This document shows, piece after piece, positions 34,325 to 45,480 of a DNA stretch of 64,000 nt; position 1 is the stretch's first letter, and every line of letters starts with the position of its first letter. The notes below the pieces were generated by a model. That model was not told the DNA's origin. It made no database searches and saw only the letters and a program-made list of their open reading frames with translations. The translations under genes and the position numbers were made by a program. Source of the stretch: Lepeophtheirus salmonis (taxonomy: Eukaryota; Arthropoda; Copepoda; Siphonostomatoida; Caligidae); contig NC_052141.2 in the NCBI RefSeq assembly GCF_016086655.4, positions 4,216,001 to 4,280,000 of the forward strand. Reading direction: 5' to 3'.

Positions 34325-34509
34325 CAAGGGCGTCCGCAGGGCTTGGGCTAAAGGGGTAATAACAATTCTTCAAAAAAAAAAATATATTAAAAATTAAATT
34401 TTGTGATTTTTTTTTGATTTTTTTTTTAAATTTACTTTTTTCATTTTTTTCTCAAAAAAAATCCAATAACCAAGGTCGCCCTAAAATATAGTCCAGCAGA
34501 CGCCCCTGG
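34325..34509. mobile_element. Compact 186-base CAGGGGCGTCC element
   Basis: Left AAGGGCGTCCGCAGGGCTTG, right (reverse complement) CCAGGGGCGTCTGCTGGACT. This is the shortest copy with both ends, and it shows that the long minisatellite core is not needed for the family's layout. Confidence 0.7.
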
Positions 34510-34864
34510 TTCAGCAACAATACAAACGTAATCCAGACTCCATTTTGATAAAAGTCCTTCTAGTTTGTCTTTATCTTGATGGGCCACACATGTCCAGATC
34601 CTTTAAACCCAAGTCTCTCATCTCACACGTTGTTACTTTATTATAACGCGCGACTTTACCTCATACAACTTCGTTTATTTATCAAAAAGAATAAAATATG
34701 AAATAGCCAACACGTATAAAGTGACACGAGTAAATCGACAGCTGACAACAAAATACATTGGGTATTTGTATGTTAGCAAAGTAACACCGTACTCCACGAG
34801 CAATTATATAACACTTTTGAACAATACGAAAAAACAAGACGCAACATCATTAAAAATACATATT

Positions 34865-35289
34865 TACAGCGTGCGTCAGAGAATCGCGAGAAATAAAACT
34901 TAGCCAAGGACAATACCATTGGAGACTGCGGGTTGGAGTTACAAAAAATTACTATTCATGCAAGTAATTATATAAATACTCAACTTTCACTCTTCAAAAT
35001 GTCAAACATCTACCTCAACTATGGTCTCAATTATGCCCCTGAAGCCACTGCAGACCCTCACAACATAGTCGGCCCGTATATCAGCTCATTCTTCCTCAAC
35101 ACCAGCTTCTTCTTCCTTACATCTCTAACACTTATTGTTGTCTTATTATTTGATCAAAACAAACATCATTTGAAAGCTGAAATGCAGAAATTTAAAACCT
35201 TTGCTCTACAAAACTTCGAAAATTTTCTCTTTTTTTAAATCGAAAATTAGCTTTAAAGATATTTCTGCAATTTGCTGACGAACCGTGTA
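34865..35289 (-). mobile_element. Mariner-like non-autonomous element with TACAGCGTGCGTCAG ends
   Basis: Left end TACAGCGTGCGTCAGAGAAT, right end (reverse complement) TACACGGTTCGTCAGCAAAT. A minus-strand frame contains ADYVVRVCSGFRGIIETIVE, a mariner C-terminus pattern. The 101-residue plus-strand frame over the same bases is therefore probably a shadow. A longer relative is at 36472-37431. Confidence 0.6.
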
Positions 35290-36120
35290 CGTATGATTAA
35301 ACACATCTCGATGTCATTTTAGTAAAAACCCCTCTCTGCAGTCTGTAAAAACTCGTATAAATATATTAAAAATGTACTCTTTGTAAATGTCTATATATTT
35401 ATAAGAAGTCATTGTGGAATCTACTTTTTGTCGTGTCATGTTATGACTTATGTCATACCGTAGAGGTGGTGATAAGGGAGAGGAAATGCAAGGCCAATGA
35501 GATTAGAAGAGAGTAATATTAAGAATAAATTCTTATGTCACGGTGTTAACTCACAATTTGTAGTCAGCTGTTGATATTTCTGCTTATTTTCTCATAATCA
35601 GTCTTCTGATCCTTGATTGGTTAAATTAGAAATTGTCAAGCTGTGAACTATTCGCAATAATAAATTGAATAATTAATTCTACAAGGTTGATCTTATCTAT
35701 TGTTACAGATTTAATTCTTTTCAATTTTTCTCTTGAAAAATTGAAACAAGAGGTTTTGTGAGGATATTTATTTCACAAAATTATTTGAAGATATTCCTCG
35801 CCACAACTTTTATTCAATATTTGAGCTCCCAGCTTTAATAACTACCTCTATACGAGGCCTAAGATGTTGCTCCAACTTGCTACAAAGATTATACATGTTC
35901 ATAGTAAGAGGTCATTAAATATTTTGAGGTCAAAGGTTAACGTAGCAAAAACGTTAAAAATACATAACCGACTATAACTTGTAAATGTAGAGAAAGGTAC
36001 AGAGCTCAAATTGGTGTCCATATGTAGGTTTTATAAAGATGTTTCTTATAGAAAAAAAAAATTAATTCAGGAAAAATGACCCAAAGTGGATGTGTGAGCT
36101 CAACCGAATTCTCATTCTAG
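35290..36120. other. No gene seen; traces of a foldback arm
   Basis: 35520-35640 shares TGTAGTCAGCTG, CATAATCAGTCTTCTGATCC and TTGATTGGTTAAATTAG with the arms of the 41720-42208 element. The rest is unassigned. Confidence 0.4.
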
Positions 36121-36129
36121 TTTTATTTT

Positions 36130-36440
36130 ATTATCTCAAGCTTTTATCATTATTAAGGGTTTGTCCTCATAAAAAGAGGGATTGTAACACTATGTTGCAG
36201 AATTATACGAGTAAGTCCTTGTTGGACTGAAAGTAGAATTAAGGATTGACATTGAAGTAATTCCTCTCCATATTATTCCCAGATACTGAGTGGGATTTGT
36301 GTTTATTTCTTTCCTCTCACGACCGATTGGAGCAAATGAAACATCATCACAGCTGAGCTGTTCTCATCCAATACATTCTTAAAATTGTCCGGGTTACTAA
36401 CTCCTTTTTCGGATTTTTCCTTGTTAAAAAGCAAATATGC
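36130..36440 (+). repeat. GGACTCAGAGTAGAATTGAGG interspersed repeat
   Basis: GTCCTTGTTGGACTGAAAGT, AAGGATTGACATTGAAG, then AATGAAACATCATCACAGCT and TGTTCTCATCCAATACATTC match the family order. Confidence 0.7.
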
Positions 36441-36471
36441 TTACAATTTACAAGCCGTTTTATACATATAT

Positions 36472-37431
36472 TACAGCCTCCGTCAGTGAAATTACTAAGC
36501 CAAAGTCAATCCCTCATGAAGGCTGTGGAGGTTGTAGTAGAAAAAATCTTTAGCAATGCAATTGTTTATTTACATCTTCAACTTTCATTTTTCCCCACCG
36601 CTCTGAACATTGTAGCTCTGAGACACTCAACTTCCCTGGAAGTTTTTGCATTAACCTTGTTAGATTGTCCTCGATGGTGTCCCCTAATTGCTCCAAAACT
36701 CCTCAATCTTCACTTTGTTCTGTCCTTTACTACAAAGCTTCATCTCCTGACTTTTTCTATATTTCTTCTTCTCCTGTTAAATAAGTATCTTTTCGCAAGG
36801 GACAATCTCAAAAATGGAGGGATTAGTGTTACGGCGCGGAGCAAGTTAGCAACTCGTTGTCTTTATCCTCCATTTCCAGCAATTTTTCAAAATAAATATC
36901 ATTTGAAAGAAGAACGTGTAAACTTAACAACTTTTATTCTACAAAGCATTGACAATTTAAAGATATTTCTACAATAATCTTAATGCATACATATCTCGTA
37001 TATGGCTTAATAAACCATATAAAAAAATGAGAAAAATTACAAGGACAGACGGTTAAGAACCGGTCCCAATGAGTGACAGTCCTACGGATCAATCCTTAAA
37101 TCGGACTGGACCGAATAAATAAGGACCGACACAACACAATCTCCTCGAGGCCAGTTCAAGTGGATTATGGTTAATCAATGCCACTTAACAAACTTCGTTA
37201 CACTGAGACCCTTGTCTTCTAAGAGAGTTGCTAAAGTAGGCTATCAGCTTCTACATATCTTCCATTATTTTGAAGCACCAGCCATCCTCCAGAGCGACAA
37301 CAGTTTACAACTAAAGTAATCATCGAGCTTAAACAATTGTAGCCTCAGCTCATAATGATTCATGGCAAGGCAAAACATTCACAAAAATCAAGGATCAAAG
37401 CTTTTTCTGTGATTAGCTGACACGCGCTGTA
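36472..37431. mobile_element. TACAGCGTGCGTCAG element split by a GGTCCTTATTTA element
   Basis: Left end TACAGCCTCCGTCAGTGAAA, right end (reverse complement) TACAGCGCGTGTCAGCTAAT. The 163-residue plus-strand frame at 36486-36977 ends in the same frame as the one in the 34865-35289 relative (NK.HLK.E... near the end). With mariner-like debris on the minus strand I judge it non-coding. The right half of a GGTCCTTATTTA element (37041-37139) sits inside. Confidence 0.55.
37041..37139. repeat. Right half of a GGTCCTTATTTA element
   Basis: AACCGGTCCCAATGAGTGAC leads to GACCGAATAAATAAGGACCG and ACACAACACAA. It lies inside the element at 36472-37431. Confidence 0.6.
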
Positions 37432-37449
37432 TAAGGGTCCGGATCTAGG

Positions 37450-38155
37450 GGCTGTCTCTACCCCTCCATCAAAACGCGATTGCGTAAGGCACGTATTGTC
37501 AGAGGGGAATTATAGCGGATTTAATATATGTTTGTTTCTCACATAAGAATTGTGTATTCCAAAGTAAGTCATTTTTAAATATATATATATATGAACTACA
37601 ATTTGAACAGATATTTATTTATTTATTAAAAAAAAATATAAGGAACAATCTATTATATACACATGTATATAATAAACATATTAAGTAAAAGCTTTCTAAT
37701 AGAATGTAATATTCTTAAAACTGAGGTAAAATATTTATTTTTAAACAAAAAAAAAACTAACTAACTAACTACAAAATAATAATAACAATCAAGTAATAAC
37801 TAAAGAAAAACAAAAGAAGAGAAAGAAGGATGGAAAAGATGTGGGTGCGTCAACATAAAAATAGTCTTGAATATCAATAAAGAAAAAGGAGAAAATCCCC
37901 CAAAAAGTGTTTACTTTACTTACGTCATGTACACAGATAAGAAAAAGTTTGGAAAAAAAAAAAATAGTGTTTCATCATTTTAGATCAATGTGTATGACTT
38001 TATCAATATTTTTCTAATTTAACCAGAGGGTAATAATTACTATTAAAAAATTGATCCATAAATTTTTTGTTTTTTATTCGTCTCTAAAAATCTACCTGTA
38101 TTGGCTTGGCTTGATTGCATATGTAATGTAATGTATGAAAGATTAGTAGTTAATT
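37450..38155. other. No gene seen
   Basis: AT-rich, non-coding, with simple TA and A-rich runs. Confidence 0.45.
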
Positions 38156-38159
38156 CCTT

Positions 38160-38500
38160 TCAAAATGGTGCTCATTCTGTCCTGTAGACACAAGCCATTC
38201 CTTCTGGGAAGAGATTAATTTGAAGGAAGTTTGTTTTTCAAAGAGACAATGCCCCCCAAACATACATCCATGCTCTGCAAAAACATTTTGGAAAAGAAAG
38301 AAGCCTCTTACATTTTTTCTATTATGCAATGACCAGCTCCATCTCCTGATTTGAATCCAATAGAGCTATTGTGAGAACACCTTGAGAGAAAAGTTCGGGA
38401 AAAGTGCTCAAAAGTAAGTGGAACATTTTGAAGAATGCTTGGAATTATATCACACCTGCCTATCTTGAAAAACTAACGGTAGGAATGCTAATAGTCGGTA
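38160..38500 (+). pseudogene. Tc1-like transposase fragment
   Basis: Reads FQRDNAPQTYIHALQKHF with the nearby frame PKHTSMLCKNILEKKEASYI, then WPAPSPDLNPIELL and EHLERKVRE. QDN.PKHT...W.A.SPDLNPIE..W is the Tc1 family catalytic centre, covering the second and third acidic residues. Frameshifts are present, and a stop replaces Trp after NPIELL. Confidence 0.75.
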
Positions 38501-38509
38501 AAGGGATCA

Positions 38510-38950
38510 TTCCATCCCAAATCACGTAAGGAAACATAATTTGTAATCCTACCCTCTCCGATTTTGATGAAACTTGGCACAATTGATGCCTGTGTGTTGA
38601 AACTAACTCCTTTGAAATTTTATACAGTTTGGATCAATATTTTGAATTTTTGACTTTTTCGACAAATTTGACCCCAAATTTTAAAAATCCTATATCTCCG
38701 CAACCAATTGACCAATATGGATGTATGAACTATCATTGTAAAAGTAATAATCCCAGAAAACCAATTCTGGTATCACTTTTTAGAGTTGGAATATAGAAAG
38801 GGGGCAATGACCTTCTAAATAAAAATTTTCAGATTTTGCGACCCTTGAACTTCAACTCAAAATAAAACATTAACAAGAAATAATCCCCCTCCAGTTTTTT
38901 GATATATTATAATAAATAGTATGAATATTCATTTTCATGCAAGATCAGGC
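38510..38950. repeat. Unassigned repeat-like segment
   Basis: GGGATCATTCCATCCCAAATC, TTTGATGAAACTTGGCACAA and CCTATATCTCCGCAACCAAT are of a type I have seen in dispersed animal repeats, but I cannot name the family and see no second copy here. Confidence 0.25.
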
Positions 38951-39201
38951 CAAGGTTATGAGGGAGGTTTTTTTGATGAAGCTAAAATTTAAACAAAAAT
39001 ACAATGATTTTTTACAAATAAACTTTATTTTTTCTTCATTTTAATAACCTAATTACTTTGTTACCTGCTGATCAAGTCATAGGTAGTTGGAAAAATAAGT
39101 CAAATTCCATATTATTCCAAAGTTTTGGTTGCAAATTTATAGGGGGTGTAAACGAAAAATTTAGAGAGTTTACGTATTATTATTTAATGTTTTTATATAT
39201 T

Positions 39202-40184
39202 TACAGGGTGACCCAATACATAAGTCGTAGGACAGAAATTCAAGTCAATATTTTTCTTAGACATGTGAATATTTAAAAAAAATTATGTTTGTTGCATATG
39301 ATTCATGCAACTTCCATCTTTGTTTGTTGTTACACAAACTTTTTTCTAAAACTTGTTCTTGATCCTCTAACGACGACAACATGAACCCGAGGCACACCAT
39401 CATTTCACTTCATTTGGAAGGGAGGAGCTGTAGGACCATAATCAAGGACCTGAAAGAGCTCAATGTGTCCAATTTATAGATCCACTACACGATCAAACGG
39501 TACAAGGAGACCCGGAGTGGTCGCCCAAGGCCATGAGGACACCCAGGTTGATCGAGGAAAAGAGGTCGGAAATCTACTGCAAAAACTAGCCCTTTATGAA
39601 AAAGATGTCTCACGAGGCTGCTGTGTCTCGTGGAACCATGCAAAGGGTAGTTAAGGAGGATCCCAGGATGAAGCCGTATCGTCTACAAAAGCAGCAGCAT
39701 CTAAGCGAGGTCAAAATGGCCATGAGCCTGATACGGGCGAGGGTGCTTCAGAAATTCATCAATTTTTGTACGCATGTTTCAAATATTTGGAGTGACGAGA
39801 AGATCTTTACCGTGGAGCTGTGGCTCACATGGACATGTGGCCCCTCCTTCCCCAGATCTTAACCTAATGGACTTCTCCATATAGTTCATTCTGGGCAAGG
39901 AGGTAAGTGTGACTTCCTACCACAGCGTCGTCGACTTGAAGGCCTGCCATTGATTCCGCATGAGACAACTTGTTGGAAAAGACCATCCGTATAGTATGTA
40001 AAACAGTTACAAAGCGTCTGAGAGCTGTAGTTGCCGCAAATGGTGACCATGTAAATGAAATGCCACTCATTTTGAAGGAAACTTTACCCCGATTGCAATC
40101 TTGTAAAAATATGTCTTGAGAAATAAATATTTGTGTACTTTCTTGGCTGTTGAAGTTGTCCCAGGACTTATGGGTCATCCTGTA
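39202..40184 (+). mobile_element. Mariner-like element with both ends, decayed transposase
   Basis: Ends: left TACAGGGTGACCCAATACAT, right (reverse complement) TACAGGATGACCCATAAGTC, inside TA. The plus strand reads MNPRHTIISLHLEGRSCRTI, IKDLKELNVSNL, the linker RPRP (shifted frame), then KKMSHEAAVSRGTMQRVVKE and DPRMKPYRLQKQQHLSEVKM. These are two helix-turn-helix units. NIWSDEKIFTVE (first catalytic Asp region) then joins directly to PSSPDLNLMDFS (last catalytic Asp), so roughly 350 bases between them are deleted. Stops and frameshifts occur elsewhere. It is not functional. Confidence 0.85.
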
Positions 40185-40189
40185 TACAC

Positions 40190-40265
40190 TTGCAGTAGTA
40201 TTCGGCATTGCCCACACTTTTTAGGCTTCCACAAACAGACAAACTTTGATTCAATTATATAGAAG
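40190..40265 (-). repeat. Short repeat with Helitron-like 3' end
   Basis: In reverse complement it contains TCAAAGTTTGTCTGTTTGTG then GGGCAATGCCGAATACTACT. It abuts the right end of the 39202-40184 mariner, so that element may have inserted into it or next to it. Confidence 0.3.
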
Positions 40266-40629
40266 ATAACTCTTTGCTTTTTATAAGCACACTCAATGCT
40301 TAGCACGGCATTAACTCTATTTAAGAACGCAACCATTCTTTCGAAAAGAAACAGAAAAATGCTCAAAACCAGTTGGTAGTTAGCCAAATAAGTCACATTA
40401 TACCAACAGCTACTTATCTCTTAAGTAGTATCATTAACTACAATCATTGTGATAGTATTTATCCACAATTTTTAAAATGAATTACATAATACAAAATCCT
40501 ACATAGTATTTTATTTGATACTGTAATATAATTTTGCTTAGTCATTTTTACTTAAAAGCATAGCTATAGATCTGTATTTTTATTGGATAGACAAAATTAA
40601 TTCATAGAAATAATCAAATGGCTAATATC

Positions 40630-41470
40630 TGTATATATATAATACAGTTTGTGTTTGCCTTTAATGGGTGCCCACACCGTTGGGCCTATTGATTTTCGGG
40701 GTGGGGGTCATATAAAGGCGCTTATTCAATACCCAAACCACAAAATTATTTTTTTTTAGCTCAAAGAGACTAAATAACGTGTTTAGCTAGTATCAAAAAG
40801 TGACTGGCGTATCAAAAAAGAACTATACGAATAAAAACGTTTTTTTTAATTTAGTCAAAATCAAAAAAGATATGGGAAAAATAAGAAATCGGTGAAAATT
40901 GCACTTTCAGTTTTTGTTTTTTTAAGTGCAAAAATATTGGATTTGTTGATAAAATAAAGTTTGTAGAAATTTGTCTGAAAATTCGTTAGCATATAAATTT
41001 GACACATAAAAATTAATGTTTAATTGAAATGTCTGTCATTTTCAGATTAAAAAAAAAATTATATTTTCTTTAGTCAATATTTAAGAAGAAATACCACAAA
41101 ACGATGCATTTTGGATATAATTCAATAGACCTCAATATTGTATTTTAGTCTTTTTCATTTCCGGAATATTTTATTACATCAAGGCTCATTTTTTCGGCAT
41201 TTTTCTCCATAACTTTGTGGTTTTGCAAGTACGAAAAAATCGTGGTAGGTATATGTTCCTCTTTACAATGCAACAAATACTATAAACTACTGTTTCTTTT
41301 GCAAAATTAGTACAAAATAGTTTTTTTGCTATTTTATTCACGAATTTCGATTTGACAATTTTTTCACAAAAATAAAAGATAGACTTCTTCTCATCTAGGT
41401 AAATTTTATATATGTTGTTAAACTATTTTAAGTTCATAGCACTTTTTTTTTTTATGGATTCATAATATGT
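40630..41470. repeat. 800-base interspersed repeat, copy 2 (longer)
   Basis: The longer counterpart of 7860-8445, including the central block (about 40930-41200) absent there. No coding frame. Confidence 0.7.
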
Positions 41471-41539
41471 TTCATATGATATAGATCATCTATATTAATG
41501 GAGTATAGTTGTTTGTATGTATGCGTGCTATCCGTAAGT

Positions 41540-41718
41540 AGAGATATGCCGGATTTGGATCCGAAATACCCGGGTACGGTATAAATATAGTTGTATTATC
41601 TGAAAAATCCGAGACCTGAATTGGCTGCAGGTATTCGAGCTTTTACGGCTCATAAAAAAGATTCAAGGGAATTTCCAGATCTTAAAATTGCTGAATACTT
41701 AATACTAGTTCACACGTC
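41540..41718. repeat. Single unit of the 20.2-22.1 kb tandem repeat
   Basis: GGATTTGGATCCGAAATACC, CGGGTACGGTATAA, GTTGTATTATC, TATTCGAGCTTTTACGGCTC and CAGATCTTAAAA follow the array unit. It is cut by the foldback element and resumes after it (42240-42500). Confidence 0.65.
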
Positions 41719-41719
41719 C

Positions 41720-42208
41720 TTACCTTTATTGTATCACACAACTTTTCCCCCAAAAAAGAAACGGGAAAAGGGTTAAAAATCCCTTGGTAGTTAGGCTTTT
41801 TTTTTCAACTATGAACCTATTGTTCTATGATTGCTAAGAATTGTTTTCAGTTTAATATGAGCTAATTATAATTCAACCAATCAACATTAAGAACACTGAT
41901 TAGGAGAAAAGAAGGAAATTCATCCACAGCTGACTACAAAATACACTGTATATTTTTGTGCTCGCGAGATAACACAGTGTACACTAACACTAAAATGTAC
42001 ATTATATTTGGTTGTTAGCTGGAGAAGTTTCTTCTTGTTTTCCTCTAATCAGTGTTCCTTACATTGATTGGTTGGATAGGAAATAGTTCCTATTAAACAA
42101 TTATTAACTTTAATAATTACAAAGTTGGAAGCATTGGCCAACTACCAACTGTTTTTGACCTTTTTCTTGTTTCATTTCGGAGGAGAGGTTGCAAGATACA
42201 ATGACGTA
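41720..42208. mobile_element. Foldback element, arms about 220 bases
   Basis: Left arm: ATTGTATCACACAACTTTTC, GGTAGTTAGGC, TTCAACCAATCAACATTAAG, AACACTGATTAGGAGAAAAG, CACAGCTGACTACAAAATAC. Right arm in reverse complement: ATTGTATCTTGCAACCTCTC, GGTAGTTGGCC, CCAACCAATCAATGTAAGG, AACACTGATTAGAGGAAAAC, CAGCTAACAACCAAATA. Single arms occur at 14020-14275, 35520-35640 and 49340-49605. Confidence 0.75.
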
Positions 42209-42423
42209 TCCAATATCATTATTGAAAAAAAAATATTCCATGTATATAAGTATCTTCTAATAGTAAAAACATTCGGTTATTTATTGTTTTGGCATCAGTA
42301 ATCAGTAAAAATGGAACCTTAATCCAGATCCTTTTTTTATTTAAATCTGAATTTCGTGTAAAATACTTATACAATTTGCGACAAATATCTGTCTAATTTT
42401 AGTTTCGAATCTGGAACCAAAAG

Positions 42424-42485
42424 TTAGGGTACCCGAAATTTATCTGAGTATTTAACCTTACTTGGATAAATTTTGGGTACCCTAA
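42424..42485. repeat. Near-perfect 21-base hairpin
   Basis: Stem halves at 42424-42444 (TTAGGGTACCCGAAATTTAT, then C) and 42465-42485 pair at 20 of 21 positions, with a 20-base loop. There is no T-tract or gene context to make it a terminator; it lies next to a second terminal-repeat remnant (42490-42545). Confidence 0.85.
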
Positions 42486-42564
42486 TCCTAGCCTAATTGA
42501 AATTCGAAAAATGGTTGAATAACCAACCTGCCTATTGTACATTATTCTTTATTGATAAACTAGT

Positions 42565-42775
42565 GTTGAATCGGTCAACAAAATGTGATCCCCTCGACTA
42601 CAGCTTTTGTATGCATATTGAGGGGAAGGCCTGCAGTGTCCGTCATCCCAACACATAGGTTCTCAAAATTTACTGTCAACCATCACTAGGAGGCCATGAC
42701 GAGAGGACTACAGCGGGTGTTCAGCCTTTTACCGCCACCTAGAAGCCATCGTTGCCGGCTACATTAATCTATTTA
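42565..42775 (+). pseudogene. Mariner-like transposase C-terminal fragment (family A, copy 3)
   Basis: Plus strand, with frameshifts: CDPLDYSFCMHI-like start, EGKACSVRHPNT, then ending FYRHLEAIVAGYIN. It matches the C-terminal half of the 31846-32430 element. The N-terminal half is missing. Confidence 0.6.
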
Positions 42776-43059
42776 CAGTATTCATTTTGTTGAAATTCAT
42801 TTCTTAATTAATAAATTATATGTTGCCGAATTTTAAAATTCAAAGTGTTAATATTTTAATGGACTACTTGGTAGACTATACCACGTCAAAAATGATCTTG
42901 TAGGTCTCAAACTTTGCGTAAGCTAGGTGTTTGATAGTCTCTAGGAGATAAAGTCTGTTGTGCAAAGGGAGAGGGGCATATTAACCCGAAAACGGTACAG
43001 TCTAATGTACATTATACAAGTACACACATAAATATCAACATTATGCACAATATATAATA

Positions 43060-44800
43060 TAGCATTTTCAAATGACGTCAACATTGTTGGGTCATTTTGC
43101 GGACCTAAACTATCAAGTCTAGTAACAATTCAACTCCTTTTTTCAAGGAAAATAGTGAGTTATTGGATCATGTTTAAATGGGACCAACAAATAAAAGGAC
43201 TCAAACCCTATATCAAAAATCTATATCTTTATTGCCTGGTTTTATATTACACTTCAATGTATTTTCAATATGTATGTTATTACAATCTTATTTCCATATT
43301 GAAGTCAAAAATCAACTATGACAATGGAATATGAATATGATATTTTCCCTACGTTTATCGTCCCTAATAAAATACAATTGTACAAATTTAAACATTTAAT
43401 AGATTATATTAAAATATCCCTATTTATAATTAGCATTAAGTCGTATTCAATGCAGGTGTCAAGTCTTTTTTTTATTCATAATGCCATTTGATGGAGTTTC
43501 ATCAAGATTTATTGGAAATTTGTTCATTTTATGGGTACTTGCTACATTCTCCTTAAATTATTTTGCCTAGAGGATATTTTACCAATGTACATGTAAATAA
43601 ATGAAGTTTATTTGCAGGGCTTGACGATCATTAAAATTAGCCACTAGCCAACAGGCTAGTCAATTTATTTTTGCAAGCCATGTGAAAAATTAACTAGCCT
43701 TCAAGGTTACTCTCTGTCCTTTTTTGAGCACACAAGAATATTCAATCAGGGTTTAAATATAATTGAATATAGTAGGAAAAGAAGTTTTCTACTCAGGAAT
43801 TAAATAATAATGACAACAGCTCAGGAAAAGAAAATCCAATCTCCAGATTATCAATTAAAAAAAACCCAAAAAAAAAACCACACGATTTATATCATTAAAT
43901 ATGACAATTATAGCTCCACGAGTACTTAAGAATTAAATGGCAGTTGGTATGATTGATTTACTTGGCTAATTATCAATTGATTTCAGGTCTTTTTTCCTCC
44001 GTTTTTGTTTTCAGAATGTTCGCGTTTTGAACGTTGATTGGTCCCGAAAAAAATGTATTAACCCAGAATACCACAAGATATAAACGACCTATGTACGTGA
44101 TATATAAACAGGGATATTTGATTGGGTTAGATTTGAAGGTCTATAGAACACCGTTTTGTTCCATCAGAAACAAGGACACAAAGTGCTTTACGCAATATGT
44201 TAATTAGATTGGTTAGTTCTGGAATTCAAAATGTGGGTTCCACGCGTGGAAATGTCAGTTTTGTTAAAACAAAAGTTTAAACTACACAGGAAGTAAAATA
44301 TTCCATAATTTGTCTTTTAAAAATATTTTTGACTTACAAATTACCCGTAATATTTGCTTTAAATGTATATTCGAGGGTTGAGACGTTGACACAAGGTAAT
44401 ATATATGATTTGAACCAAAAATTGTCCATGTAAATGCGGTACTTATGATACAGAATTACAAAGACAGCTGTCTTTTAAAGATTGGTACTAATTGAATATG
44501 AGATGATTTAAAAAAAAACCATCTATGTATGAAGCCGTGACTTCTAAGCCCTTGTGTTATAAAGCTCATTTATTTACATATATATTAAGGCAAAATATCT
44601 TTGAGGAAAAATGGCTTTAAGGCAAAATCGTTTCAGGAAAAATGTTCTGGGGCACAATGGTTTAAGGCAAAGTATTTTGCACACACTTTTTGTAGTAAGA
44701 ATACCAATTATGAGTCCTTAAGATGGTGACTCCTTCACTTATGATGCAAAGATGACGTCAGTAAATATAACATAATAACATATTCATATTAACTAAGAAA
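43060..44800. repeat. ATGACGTCA interspersed repeat, split by a 1.1-kb insertion
   Basis: Flanks 43060-43545 and 44690-44800 match 54885-55650 in order: GACGTCA.CATT.TGGG, GGGACCAACAAATAAAAGGA, TATTGCCT.GTTTTAT, GCCATTTGATGGAGT.TCATC, then AAGATGG.G.CTCCTTCA and GATGACGTCAGT. The material between is the inserted element. Confidence 0.65.
43545..44690. mobile_element. TIR element of the GCAAAA/TTTTGCC group
   Basis: Left ATTTTGCCTAGAGGATATTT, right (reverse complement) TTTTGCCTTAAAGCCATTTT then TCAAAGATATTTTGCC, both followed by GTAAATAAATGAA or GTAAATAAATGAG. The interior carries a small dyad around TAGCCACTAGCCAACAGGCT and no coding frame. Confidence 0.55.
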
Positions 44801-45119
44801 ATAAGGCGAATAATGGTCTCTAAGTTATTCACTTTATCCTTGTAGGTAAATATAAATTATACTCACGCCGAAGCAACATGAATACTAAAAAATAGAAAAC
44901 AGACAATTATACTATCAGGAATTTGAAAATCAAGTGGAAAATGAGTCATGGACTTCAGGGTTCCCATTATTTCTATATACCTAGAGTTGAGTAGTTTATA
45001 ATGAAAAAAAAATATATAAAAAAGTGTGCAAGGAGAAGGCGAGAGCAAGAAATACGGTACACGGTCTATAATGGTAGGTTTATTTTAACAGTGAGATGCA
45101 TTATATGAACAAGAAAGCG

Positions 45120-45480
45120 TTTGAATGAAGAAAACTGCTGAGTTTAATTCCAAGAACATTACCTCCGCTGTCAAGCATGAGGGTGGAAAAATGATATTTT
45201 AGGGGTGTTTCTCTACTATGGGGGAATGGACGACTTCATGGCATCCAAGCGAGGATAGCCCTAGCCATGTACCCTAGAAATATTGGACAACAACTTTCTT
45301 CTCTCAGGACAAAATCGTGGAGGGCTCCCAGCACAACAATGACACAAAATATGTTCTTGAAGCAGCATAGCCAGTCTCTGGATCTCACTACCAAAGAAAA
45401 TCTGTCTCAGCCGACAAACGTACAAAATCAGCAAGGGATCAATATATGTGAAGGATTGAGATACATATGATTATTAGCTG
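45120..45480 (+). pseudogene. Tc1-like transposase fragment
   Basis: The plus strand reads AVKHEGGKMIF then a stop and GCFSTM, matching Tc1 VKHGGGSVMLWGCFS. It then has PRNIGQQLSSLRTKSWRAPS and a decayed SLDLTTKENL in place of SPDLNPIEN. Several frameshifts. Confidence 0.55.

Noticed and set aside
34933..35238. 101-codon plus-strand open frame with a hydrophobic segment
   Set aside because: The minus strand of the same bases reads as a mariner C-terminus and the element has matching inverted ends.
36486..36977. 163-codon plus-strand open frame
   Set aside because: Lies inside a terminal-inverted-repeat element with mariner-like debris on the other strand; hydrophobic low-complexity product. 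Treated as a shadow frame.
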